Origin: Candidatus Thioglobus sp. NP1
Lineage (GTDB): Bacteria > Pseudomonadota > Gammaproteobacteria > PS1 > Pseudothioglobaceae
Direction of reading: 5' to 3'
Length of the DNA stretch: 64,000 bases
Assembly (NCBI RefSeq): GCF_003326015.1
Contig: NZ_CP023860.1
Span: forward strand, 62,001-126,000
The position numbers were made by a program, and so were the translations under genes. Shown here in pieces: positions 28,613 to 36,780 of this stretch. How positions within the stretch are numbered: position 1 is the first letter of the stretch; the number at the start of each line of letters is the position of its first letter. Below the pieces are notes generated by a model. It ran no database searches. It was not told where the DNA came from and saw nothing but the letters and a program-made list of their open reading frames with translations.

Positions 28613-29221
28613 TTAGAAATAGAATAGACTTAAACCAACACCAATCATTATTATTCCAAAAATCCTATTCACCCTCAAGGCCATTTTTGGACTACTTATT
28701 AGTTGCCTTAATTTTTTTCCAAGAACGCCAATAAAAACTAAACCAAATAATAGTGAAATCGCAACTGTAGCTATAATTTTCAGTCCATAAGATAAGCTTA
28801 CTTGATTAAGATCAATCAAAGATGGAAGGACTGATAGGTAGAAAATCATCACCTTTGGATTAGTTCCTGCTAAAAGGAAACCAGTCAATAATTCTCTCAA
28901 ATGGGATTGAGCTGAAATATCATTATCCATAGTGAATTTGCCAGCAGTCCATTGGGAGTAGCCCAAATAAAATAAATAGCAGGCTCCAAAATACTGGACA
29001 GCATTTGTAATAGGAGTAATCAAGTTAGCAATTGCATTTAAAGAAAAAATGACGATTGTTAGATAAGACAAATCGCCTAAAGTCATGCCAATTGAAAAGA
29101 ATATTGCTGAAGTTAGGCCTTTTGAAGTAGAAATAGAGAGAAGTGCAAGAGTCCCTGGACCGGGGGTTACTGCAAAAATAAAAAGGGTAAAGCCAAGAAC
29201 TATAAAAATATTTATTTCCAT
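28613..29221 (-). CDS. LysE/RhtB-family amino acid exporter
   Basis: A 202-aa inner-membrane protein with about six helices. The N-terminal motif AVTPGPGTLALLSIS is the signature of LysE/RhtB efflux proteins. It shares its length and structure with the second LysE gene at 30158, but the two differ clearly in sequence, so this is not a recent duplication. It follows the EamA gene by 19 bases on the same strand, making a three-exporter group. The substrate is unknown. Confidence 0.88.
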   Translation of the reverse strand: MEINIFIVLGFTLFIFAVTPGPGTLALLSISTSKGLTSAIFFSIGMTLGDLSYLTIVIFSLNAIANLITPITNAVQYFGACYLFYLGYSQWTAGKFTMDNDISAQSHLRELLTGFLLAGTNPKVMIFYLSVLPSLIDLNQVSLSYGLKIIATVAISLLFGLVFIGVLGKKLRQLISSPKMALRVNRIFGIIMIGVGLSLFYF

Positions 29222-29240
29222 AATATATTATTACTCATAG

Positions 29241-30140
29241 CTATTTAAATGGATAAGTAATATTTATCTTGAGGTCAATTAAAACAAATAAAGCGGATAC
29301 GGCTAAAATAATCCCAATAATATTTTGTAAGTTCAGTGCTTCTTGAAAAAATATTGCTCCAAAAGCAATAGCAAAAAATGGTGAGAGCAAACTAAATACC
29401 GAGGTTTTTTTAGATCCTATAACTCTTATACCAGTATAGTAAACTGCGGTAATAGCTGTACCAGCTATAACTGAAACAAAAAGAATATTAATCCAAAAAA
29501 TATAATCCATATCAATTAAAGTTACAAGGAGACTTGTATCATAGGAATAAACCCAATCAATAAGAAATCCAAATAGGCTTATATAAAAGTTAAAAGCCAG
29601 TACATGCATATTCTTCATATAGGCTCCAATAATAGTTACAGCTGCATAAGCCAAAGCCGCCAAAACAAAATAAAGATTACCTCCACTGATTAATAGTGGC
29701 AGGTTATATTGATCAAAATTCATCATTAGAAGAACCCCAATTGTGCCTACTAATAATGCAGCCCAGTCCTTAATAAGTGGCTTAGATTTTTTTGAAAATA
29801 TCATAAAGATGTAGACAAATATTGGAATCAAAACAGTAACCAAAGCAGCCCCTAAGCCAGCAGCACCCCTTTGCATTCCCATAAAATAAAATCTGTAGTT
29901 ACTGATCATAAAGATTGCAATAATCAGCGATAAAGCAAGGTTAAATAAACTAATTTTGATAGGTATTTTCATCCATATCAAAAGTGGAATAGTTGAAAGA
30001 ACAGATAAGAAAAACCTATAAACGACAATCTCATTCTCACCAATATAAAAGGAAAGATATTTTGCTGAAATACCTGATAATGCCCACACAAATGGAACAA
30101 GAATCATTAGAAATGTCATATTTTTTTCAGATTGAAACAT
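29241..30140 (-). CDS. EamA/DMT-family transporter
   Basis: This 299-aa protein has about ten hydrophobic helices in two EamA repeats, the drug/metabolite transporter layout. Typical segments are PFVWALSGISAKYLS at the start and VFSLLSPFFAIAFGAIFFQE in the second repeat. It lies between two LysE-type exporters with gaps of 17 and 19 bases, so the three are probably one operon. The exported metabolite cannot be named. Confidence 0.86.
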   Translation of the reverse strand: MFQSEKNMTFLMILVPFVWALSGISAKYLSFYIGENEIVVYRFFLSVLSTIPLLIWMKIPIKISLFNLALSLIIAIFMISNYRFYFMGMQRGAAGLGAALVTVLIPIFVYIFMIFSKKSKPLIKDWAALLVGTIGVLLMMNFDQYNLPLLISGGNLYFVLAALAYAAVTIIGAYMKNMHVLAFNFYISLFGFLIDWVYSYDTSLLVTLIDMDYIFWINILFVSVIAGTAITAVYYTGIRVIGSKKTSVFSLLSPFFAIAFGAIFFQEALNLQNIIGIILAVSALFVLIDLKINITYPFK

Positions 30141-30157
30141 TATTTCCCTAAGTAATA

Positions 30158-30766
30158 TTAGTAGAGTGCCACAAAAAAACCAACTAAAATCATCGTAATT
30201 CCAGTTGTTTCATTTACACGCTTTATGATTGCTGGATTTTCAACATGTTTTCTTAATCGAAGGCCTAAAATGTTTGCCAGACTCAGAACAAAGAATACTG
30301 TAAGACCAATAACTGTTATTACTTTAATTTCAGTAATTACTGTCAAGTTATCTAAATCTACAAAGATTGGTAAGAAAGATAAGTAAAAAATAATTGTTTT
30401 TGGATTTGTAACACCAACAACAAAGCCTGCAATTAAAAGCTTTAGTATTGAGCTTTTTTTTGTTGACTCTTCAAATTTTACGCCTTTGGATCGCCACTGC
30501 TGAAAGCCAATATATATTAAATATGATGCACCTAATATCTTTACATAAACCATGCTCTCACTAATAACTCCTGCAAGAGCACTTAAGGTCAACATTGCAA
30601 TTGCAACATAAATAATATCCCCTAGCGTATGTCCAAACGAAAGCCACATTGCTGGAATGGGCCCAAATCTCGTAGATGTTGCCAAGACTGCAAAAAGACC
30701 AGGTCCTGGAGAAATTGCATAGACAAAGGTGGCAAACGCCAGTGAAAGAAGGGTCAACAAATCCAT
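30158..30766 (-). CDS. LysE/RhtB-family exporter
   Basis: This 202-aa protein has six hydrophobic helices and the family motif YAISPGPGLFAVLA near residue 18. It is the first gene of the minus-strand exporter group and diverges from accA with about 70 bases between them. Function is inferred from family only; related proteins export amino acids or homoserine. Confidence 0.88.
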   Translation of the reverse strand: MDLLTLLSLAFATFVYAISPGPGLFAVLATSTRFGPIPAMWLSFGHTLGDIIYVAIAMLTLSALAGVISESMVYVKILGASYLIYIGFQQWRSKGVKFEESTKKSSILKLLIAGFVVGVTNPKTIIFYLSFLPIFVDLDNLTVITEIKVITVIGLTVFFVLSLANILGLRLRKHVENPAIIKRVNETTGITMILVGFFVALY

Positions 30767-30835
30767 TGCAAGATTATAAACACTGCTTCTGCTATAATTA
30801 TCATTAAATTATTCTTAGCAATTTAGCATATAAAA

Positions 30836-31786
30836 ATGAACTTAAATTACCTTGACTTTGAACAACCAATTGCTGAACTTGAGGAGAAAATTGATGCCCT
30901 TGAGAGTATTAAAGATGATGCTGATATTGCAAAAGAGATGGATTCACTCAAATTAAAGAGTGAACTCTTAACAAAAAAGATCTTTTCCTCACTCTCTGAT
31001 TGGCAAATTTCTCAACTTGCTAGGCATCCTCAAAGACTTTACACTTTAGATTATATCGATAGTATCTTTGATGAGTTTACTGAACTCTGTGGTGATCGTG
31101 CATTTGCAAATGATAAATCCTTGATTGGAGGTATTGCCAAGATAGATGAACTTACATTTATGTTTATTGGGCAACAGAAAGGACGTTCTACAAAAGAAAA
31201 AATTTATCATAATTTTGGCATGACTAGGCCAGAGGGCTACCGAAAAGCTTTAAGGCTCATGAAGTTAGCTGAAAAATTTTCATTACCTGTTATAACTTTT
31301 ATCGATACACCTGGAGCCTATCCAGGAATTGGTGCTGAAGAGCGCGGTCAAAGTGAAGCAATAGCAAGAAATCTTTTTGAAATGTCAACCTTAAAGACTC
31401 CAATTCTCTCAGTAGTTATTGGTGAAGGTGGATCTGGTGGAGCTCTTGCAATTGGTCTTTCAGATGTCATGATGATGTTTGAATATAGTATCTACTCTGT
31501 AATCTCACCTGAAGGCTGCGCCTCAATACTATATAAAGATGCATCCAAAGCCCCAATTGCTGCAGAGTCCTTGAAGTTAACTAGCAAGCATTTAAAAAAA
31601 CACAAATTAATTGAAAAAGTTATTCCTGAACCTCTTGGTGGAATTCATAGAGATCCAGATACAGCCTCTATGTTTCTGAGAAAAGCACTTGTTAAAGAAC
31701 TTAAAAATCTACTCGAGGTACCAATTGACAAACTAATTGAAGATAGACATGAAAAACTACTAGGCTTTGGTAAATTTAGCGAATAA
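30836..31786 (+). CDS. accA: Acetyl-CoA carboxylase carboxyltransferase subunit alpha
   Basis: AccA and AccD together move the carboxyl group from biotin to acetyl-CoA, the first step of fatty acid synthesis. The 316-aa protein is normal length (319 in E. coli). Diagnostic segments are the N-terminal [15 protein letters not shown] helix, the [20 protein letters not shown] stretch, and [12 protein letters not shown]. The stop overlaps the tilS start by 20 bases. Confidence 0.97.
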   Translation: MNLNYLDFEQPIAELEEKIDALESIKDDADIAKEMDSLKLKSELLTKKIFSSLSDWQISQLARHPQRLYTLDYIDSIFDEFTELCGDRAFANDKSLIGGIAKIDELTFMFIGQQKGRSTKEKIYHNFGMTRPEGYRKALRLMKLAEKFSLPVITFIDTPGAYPGIGAEERGQSEAIARNLFEMSTLKTPILSVVIGEGGSGGALAIGLSDVMMMFEYSIYSVISPEGCASILYKDASKAPIAAESLKLTSKHLKKHKLIEKVIPEPLGGIHRDPDTASMFLRKALVKELKNLLEVPIDKLIEDRHEKLLGFGKFSE

Positions 31787-32936
31787 AGACCCATTTTTTG
31801 ATGGCAAGAAAATTGTTGTTGCCCTTAGCGGAGGAATAGACTCTGTTGTACTGCTTCATTTCTTAAATAAATATCATCATCATAATCTTAGAGCAATTCA
31901 TATTAATCATAATCTCTCTGATAATAGTCACGATTGGAGTGTGTTTTGTGAGAGCCTCTGTAGTGAACACAACATTGAGTTTAAGAACATTAATATTCAT
32001 ATCGAAAAGTCCTCTAATATAGAAGAAACTGCGCGAAAAAAACGTTATATTGCCCTCACTTCTGATATGAAGAAAAATGAAGTTCTATGTACTGGTCATC
32101 ATCAAGAAGATCAAGCTGAAACTTTTTTATTGCAACTTTTTAGAGGGTCTGGTGTCGCAGGATTAGCAGCAATTTCTAAAAATAAAAATCTTTATAACTC
32201 AGAGCTATATCGTCCATTTTTAAACATACCAAAAGAGCAAATTATTGAATATGCATCTGAGCATAGGCTTGATTGGGTTGAGGATGAAAGCAATAAAGAT
32301 ACCAGTTTTAGAAGAAATTTATTACGTATAGAATTCTTACCTAAACTCTCAAATATCTTTCATGGCCTTACTAATAATATTGCAAGAAGTGCCAAACATC
32401 AGGGTGAAGCATTACAACTTTTGCAAGACCTAGCTATGCTTGACATTATTAATTATGAACTAATTATTACTGGAAAACTTCAGGTTATCCCCCTTAATAA
32501 AATTCCAAAAAGAAGAGCTGTAAATGTAATTCGTTATTTTATAAGTAAGAATAATATGCTACTGCCCTCAACAAAAGTTCTTAATGAAATCATTTCTCTT
32601 TTAAGCGCAAAAGTGGATGCAAATCCAACTGTAAAATGGCATACCAATGAAGTAAGGCGTTACAATAAAGAACTCTATTTTTTTGAAAAACTTCAAACCT
32701 CGCCTATTAAAGATTGTCCATACTATAAAGCCTTAAAGGATCTTCCAAATTTTGAAATCAGATTTCGACTAGAAGGACAAAGAATCAAACTCAAAGGTAA
32801 AAGTCACTCAAAATCTCTTAAAAAATTATTACAAGAATTACAAATCCCTCCCTGGGAAAGAGAGAAATTAAGAATGTACTATGTAGATGGCTCTTTACGA
32901 GCCATAGAAATTCTTGGAGAGGCTTCAGAGATCTAA
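31767..32936 (+). CDS. tilS: tRNA(Ile)-lysidine synthase
   Basis: TilS attaches lysine to the wobble cytidine of tRNA-Ile2(CAU), switching it from Met to Ile. The PP-loop motif [14 protein letters not shown] lies near residue 19 and the family-specific [18 protein letters not shown] segment around residue 111. The 389-aa length includes the C-terminal substrate-binding domains. The start is a TTG at 31767 inside the end of accA; no in-frame ATG is close enough to leave the P-loop intact. Its target tRNA is encoded in the same window at 49637. Confidence 0.94.
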   Translation: MVNLANKDPFFDGKKIVVALSGGIDSVVLLHFLNKYHHHNLRAIHINHNLSDNSHDWSVFCESLCSEHNIEFKNINIHIEKSSNIEETARKKRYIALTSDMKKNEVLCTGHHQEDQAETFLLQLFRGSGVAGLAAISKNKNLYNSELYRPFLNIPKEQIIEYASEHRLDWVEDESNKDTSFRRNLLRIEFLPKLSNIFHGLTNNIARSAKHQGEALQLLQDLAMLDIINYELIITGKLQVIPLNKIPKRRAVNVIRYFISKNNMLLPSTKVLNEIISLLSAKVDANPTVKWHTNEVRRYNKELYFFEKLQTSPIKDCPYYKALKDLPNFEIRFRLEGQRIKLKGKSHSKSLKKLLQELQIPPWEREKLRMYYVDGSLRAIEILGEASEI

Positions 32937-32943
32937 AACTAAA

Positions 32944-33525
32944 CTATTTATTATTAAAGTCTTGGCTTAGCACCTCTTGAGATTCAGAATTCAAAGTAAT
33001 TTCATAATTATAGTTAGGATGAGAAACACCAACTTTTACTGAGGCTTTTGAACCAAAATCAATAACCATAGTTTTATCAAACTCAAAGCGCATAAAATGA
33101 ACTGCTGAAGTTTTAACCTCTGTCTCTCTGTCCATATCTTCATTACAAATAGCAAATACTTTTTCATGATCACCAACTTGAAAATAGATGCTTTTTTCAA
33201 CACCAATTAAGTTTGATAATGCAACCATCCTCTCTTCTACATTTGTATACTCTATCATCATGGTCGCCTTCAAGTTTGATCCCTCAGGCACTAGTGAGTT
33301 GTATACATCTAGCTCATCTTGAATTCCTTCAGACTCAAAAATTTTCTCAATTCTAAGCATTTCTTGAATTTGATACTGAACAGTCTGCTTATTTTCAAAC
33401 ATAAGTCTAATATGTTCTCCAAGATTAACCTCTCTATTTTTTTTTACTGCAATAGCTTCCTTACGAATATCTATGCGCTTCTCTGCATACTCTTCCAGAG
33501 AAAATAAATCTTGTTTTTTTAGCAT
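32944..33525 (-). CDS. DUF3501 protein of the rubrerythrin operon
   Basis: This 193-aa protein belongs to DUF3501, a family found beside rubrerythrin and heterodisulfide-reductase-like Fe-S proteins. The repeated features are the N-terminal R-I-D-I-R-K segment and the later VRF/MRFEFD stretch. No catalytic motif is known. It follows the Fe-S gene by 20 bases and is last in the three-gene operon. A role in peroxide or redox handling is inferred from context. Confidence 0.83.
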   Translation of the reverse strand: MLKKQDLFSLEEYAEKRIDIRKEAIAVKKNREVNLGEHIRLMFENKQTVQYQIQEMLRIEKIFESEGIQDELDVYNSLVPEGSNLKATMMIEYTNVEERMVALSNLIGVEKSIYFQVGDHEKVFAICNEDMDRETEVKTSAVHFMRFEFDKTMVIDFGSKASVKVGVSHPNYNYEITLNSESQEVLSQDFNNK

Positions 33526-33545
33526 ATCAATAACCTCATTTTTAA

Positions 33546-34850
33546 TTATAGTTCATAAGCCATTTTCACCAAACTAATTGGATGAATAGCTTCAATATTT
33601 TGTTTAGCAATATGTGCTATATGATTCCCAGCCATAACACAATCACTCACGACTAAATCAGTAGTATCTGTAATTTTTTTCGCAACTGGCATTCCTATTT
33701 TTACAGAATAGGTATGGGTATCTTTTCTGACACCATATGTTCCATCATGTCCAGAGCATCTTTCAGCAATACTTACATCTAGATCTGGGATTAGTCCTAA
33801 AATTCTTTTAGTATGTGATCCAATATTTTGAACTCTTTGATGACAAGCAATTTGATAAAGCACTTCTTTATCTATTGCCTTAAAATTAATATCAAAATTA
33901 TCACTCTCTTTCAAAAATGATAGGTATTCAAAAGGATCATAAAATGCTTGAGAAATAGACTTAATATCTTCATTATCTGAAATTATCATTGGTAGTTCAT
34001 TTTTAAACATTAAAACACAAGAAGGAATTGGGGCAATTAATTTATAGCCATCATCAACTAACTTTTTAAGTGGTGCAATATTTTCATTGGCATATTTAAC
34101 TACAGTCTCAAGATCTCCAAGTTCCATCTTAGGCATTCCACAACACTGAGTTTTTTTAATTAGCTTAACCTCAACATTGTTATGTCTTAGGACATCAACC
34201 AAATCAATAACAGTTTGAGGGTCATTATATTCACCATAGCAAGTTCCAAAGATTGCCACTTTAAATTTACTTTTGGAATTCTCTTCTATAAAAATTTTTG
34301 AAAGTCTCTTTGTATGATATTTTGGGACAACAGCATCAACATGCACACCCAAAACTTTTTCTGTAATCTTTCTGATAGATTTATTTGTATTAGACCAGTT
34401 AACAATTGGAGAGATGATTGGTTTTGATGCAATAGCACCCACTTTTTGGGGCGACGTTAATACTTTATGAGACAATTTTGTTTCGCCTTTTTTATACTGG
34501 ATAGCTTTTGCTCGAAGCATAAGATGAGGAAAGTCAACATTAAAGTCATGTGGAGGAACATAAGGGCATTTTGCTATATAACATAGATCACATAAGTAGC
34601 ATTGATCTACTACTTTTTTATAATCAGCCTTATCAACTCCATCAACTTCAAATGTTTGAGATTCATCAATTAAGTCAAATAGCGTAGGGAAAGACTTGCA
34701 TAGACTTACACATCGCCTGCAACCATGACAGATATCAAATACTCTTTCTAGCTCAGTATTGAGAGACTCTTCATTATAAAAATCTTCATCATTCCAATTA
34801 AGTGGGTGACGAGTTGGAGCCTCTAAATTTCCTTCTTTAAATTTAGACAT
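33546..34850 (-). CDS. Heterodisulfide reductase-related Fe-S (GlpC/HdrD-like) protein
   Basis: The 434-aa cytoplasmic protein has two N-terminal 4Fe-4S sites, CHGCRRCVSLCKSFP and CYLCDLCYIAKCP, near residues 40-100. Its C-terminal half holds two CCG-like domains with FGTCYGEY, KKTQCCGMPKMELGD and ACHQRVQNIG. This is the layout of GlpC and HdrD electron-transfer subunits. It lies between rubrerythrin and DUF3501 genes, an arrangement seen in many proteobacteria, and probably delivers or takes electrons in rubrerythrin-dependent peroxide reduction. That link is contextual. Confidence 0.88.
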   Translation of the reverse strand: MSKFKEGNLEAPTRHPLNWNDEDFYNEESLNTELERVFDICHGCRRCVSLCKSFPTLFDLIDESQTFEVDGVDKADYKKVVDQCYLCDLCYIAKCPYVPPHDFNVDFPHLMLRAKAIQYKKGETKLSHKVLTSPQKVGAIASKPIISPIVNWSNTNKSIRKITEKVLGVHVDAVVPKYHTKRLSKIFIEENSKSKFKVAIFGTCYGEYNDPQTVIDLVDVLRHNNVEVKLIKKTQCCGMPKMELGDLETVVKYANENIAPLKKLVDDGYKLIAPIPSCVLMFKNELPMIISDNEDIKSISQAFYDPFEYLSFLKESDNFDINFKAIDKEVLYQIACHQRVQNIGSHTKRILGLIPDLDVSIAERCSGHDGTYGVRKDTHTYSVKIGMPVAKKITDTTDLVVSDCVMAGNHIAHIAKQNIEAIHPISLVKMAYEL

Positions 34851-34866
34851 ATATACCTAGGATTTA

Positions 34867-34891
34867 TTGCCATGAGCTGAGCCCATGGCAA
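34867..34891. other. Stem-loop between rubrerythrin and the Fe-S gene
   Basis: TTGCCATG (34867-34874) and CATGGCAA (34884-34891) make a perfect 8-bp stem with a 9-base loop. On the minus strand, where the operon runs, the T run is missing downstream, so it is likelier to be a processing or stabilising element than a terminator. It might give rubrerythrin mRNA a higher level than the two following genes. Confidence 0.45.
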
Positions 34892-34900
34892 CAGATTTTT

Positions 34901-35320
34901 TTACAAACTATCTAGTGCTTTTTGGTAACGGTTAGCATGAGAACGCTCAGCTTTAGCTAAAGTCTCAAACCAGTCAGCAATTTCATCAAAACCTTCTTCT
35001 CTTGCTGTTTTTGCCATACCTGGATACATATCAGTATATTCATGAGTTTCCCCATGAACTGCACTTTCAAGCATCTCTTTTACTTCCTTAGCAGGCATAT
35101 CTGTTCCTGGATCACCAACACCACCCTCAATAAGATGCTCCATATGACCATGAGCATGGCCTGTCTCACCTTCAGCAGTTGATCTAAATAGAGCAGCCAT
35201 ATCTGGCTCACCTAGTACATCGCATTGATTTGCAAAATATAAATATCTCCTATTCGCTTGAGATTCTCCAGCGAATGCATCCTTTAAACTTTGTTCAGTC
35301 TTACTTCCGTTTAATGACAT
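34901..35320 (-). CDS. Rubrerythrin (diiron domain only)
   Basis: The 139-aa protein is a ferritin-like diiron peroxidase. Diiron ligands appear in the pair of E-x2-H-type motifs: [24 protein letters not shown], then [11 protein letters not shown] and [14 protein letters not shown]. The usual C-terminal rubredoxin domain is absent, so electrons must come from a partner such as the Fe-S protein encoded downstream. GGAGG-type ribosome site (CGGAGG) precedes the ATG. It is first in its operon and diverges from oxyR. Confidence 0.93.
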   Translation of the reverse strand: MSLNGSKTEQSLKDAFAGESQANRRYLYFANQCDVLGEPDMAALFRSTAEGETGHAHGHMEHLIEGGVGDPGTDMPAKEVKEMLESAVHGETHEYTDMYPGMAKTAREEGFDEIADWFETLAKAERSHANRYQKALDSL

Positions 35321-35398
35321 AATTTCCTCCGATAGGTTAAACGAGTCATCATGATACCATTCATTTATATTAAATTAAATTGAATAAAACTGTATATA

Positions 35399-35419
35399 AT
35401 ATTCGTAAAAAACGAATAT
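35399..35419 (+). promoter_or_regulatory. Palindromic site over the oxyR transcription start
   Basis: ATATTCGT (35399-35406) and ACGAATAT (35412-35419) are perfect 8-bp inverted repeats with a 5-base A spacer, ending 4 bases before the oxyR-like ATG. A TATAAT at 35395-35400 overlaps its left arm. LysR-type regulators bind T-N11-A sites of this form and often repress their own gene, so an autoregulatory operator that may also touch the rubrerythrin promoter is likely. Confidence 0.55.
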
Positions 35420-35423
35420 AAAA

Positions 35424-36281
35424 ATGACGCCCTCACTAAAAAACCTACAGTACCTCATTGCATTAAACAAAACTAATCACTTTGGAAAAGCTGCTAGTGA
35501 ATGTTTTGTCAGCCCTTCAACATTTAGTGCGGGAATATCAAAATTAGAAAGGGATTTAAATTTACTACTTGTAGAAAGAGATAATAAAAATATTATGTTT
35601 ACTCCTGTTGGAAAGAGAGTTGTAACTCAGGCTATGTCAGTTATGACAGAAATTAATATTTTGTTGGGTACTGCTAAGTTAGATTTTTTTGAATCAGAGG
35701 TCTCAATTGGAGTCATACCTACAATCTCAACTTTTATTCTGCCTAACTTTCTATCAAATTTAAATAAACACTATCCTAAGTTAAAGATTTCCTTTAAAGA
35801 AGATACAAGTGATAATTTACTAAAGCAACTTGAGCAAGCGAAAATTGACTTTGCAATATTTGCTTTTCCATATGAATTGCCTAATTTTATTGATAATTAT
35901 CAAGTATTTTCAGACTCTATTCACTTTATAAAACACAAACAACGTGAAACCACAGAACTTGAAAATAAATCTCTATTAATGCTTGAACAGGGACACTGCC
36001 TAAGGTCACATATCTTGCAAAATAATAAAATAGAAAATCAGCATATTTCTAATTTCTCCTGTACAAGTATTTCAACACTTGTTGCCATGGTAGATACAGA
36101 TATTGGAGTAAGTTTTTTGCCAAAAATGGCTGTTGATTTTGGAATTCTTAAAGACTATCCAAATATAACAGTTGATTTGAAATCAACGAAATCAAAAAGG
36201 GATATAGGTGTTATCTATAGAAAAAATAACCAACAAGAAGAAAATATTAAGAAACTAGCACAATTGTTAATCAAAAAATAA
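35424..36281 (+). CDS. oxyR: OxyR-like LysR-family transcriptional regulator
   Basis: This 285-aa protein has an N-terminal LysR helix-turn-helix (residues 5-65) and a C-terminal sensor domain. The segment MLEQGHCLRSHILQNN matches the redox loop of OxyR. The peroxide-sensing cysteine is C192. The partner that forms the disulfide in E. coli (C208) is asparagine here (N201). C213 is a possible alternative. It diverges from rubrerythrin, which fits peroxide regulation, but the regulator may act by a one-cysteine mechanism. Confidence 0.85.
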   Translation: MTPSLKNLQYLIALNKTNHFGKAASECFVSPSTFSAGISKLERDLNLLLVERDNKNIMFTPVGKRVVTQAMSVMTEINILLGTAKLDFFESEVSIGVIPTISTFILPNFLSNLNKHYPKLKISFKEDTSDNLLKQLEQAKIDFAIFAFPYELPNFIDNYQVFSDSIHFIKHKQRETTELENKSLLMLEQGHCLRSHILQNNKIENQHISNFSCTSISTLVAMVDTDIGVSFLPKMAVDFGILKDYPNITVDLKSTKSKRDIGVIYRKNNQQEENIKKLAQLLIKK

Positions 36282-36289
36282 TGCTTTAC

Positions 36290-36730
36290 CTACTGGTAAG
36301 GATTTTTAATTCCAATTTTATCCAGAAAATTAATCTCAATTAATTCCATTTTATCTGCAGAAGTAAGATCTGAATGATCATGTCCTAATAGATGAAGGAT
36401 GCCATGAATCGCCATATGTATTAGGTGGTCTAAAAATACCTTACCGCCAACTAGTGCCTCTTCTCGAACAACATCAACACAAATAACTACATCTCCCAAA
36501 ATTTGTTCACCAACTTCTTCAGGGACGTCACTTTGAAAAGAAAGAACATTGGTTACCTGGTTTTTAGATCGGTATTCTTTATTTAAAACCTGAATTTCTA
36601 ATGGTGATACCAAGCGGATTAATAACTCACTTTCACCAATATCAGACTCATTCATGAATTTCTGACAAACAAGGCTAAGATTATCTAAATCTATATTTGA
36701 ATCGTTAATGATATTTTGAATAACTACCAT
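36290..36730 (-). CDS. ybeY: Endoribonuclease YbeY
   Basis: YbeY is a zinc-dependent RNase involved in 16S rRNA 3' maturation and ribosome quality control. The metal motif H-x3-H-x5-H is clear in HMAIHGILHLLGHDH near residue 107. The 146-aa length and the RSKNQVTNVLSFQSDVPEE segment are typical. It is a single gene on the minus strand, divergent from priA with about 50 bases between. The usual partner phoH is not adjacent in this window. Confidence 0.94.
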   Translation of the reverse strand: MVVIQNIINDSNIDLDNLSLVCQKFMNESDIGESELLIRLVSPLEIQVLNKEYRSKNQVTNVLSFQSDVPEEVGEQILGDVVICVDVVREEALVGGKVFLDHLIHMAIHGILHLLGHDHSDLTSADKMELIEINFLDKIGIKNPYQ

Positions 36731-36780
36731 GACAAGTTAATATTGCTAAAATACTTATTTTATCCCTAAAACATTTTGCT

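Noticed and set aside
34867-34891. Rho-independent terminator after rubrerythrin
   Set aside because: The stem is good, but the T run lies on the wrong side for the minus-strand operon, so I call it only a stem-loop.
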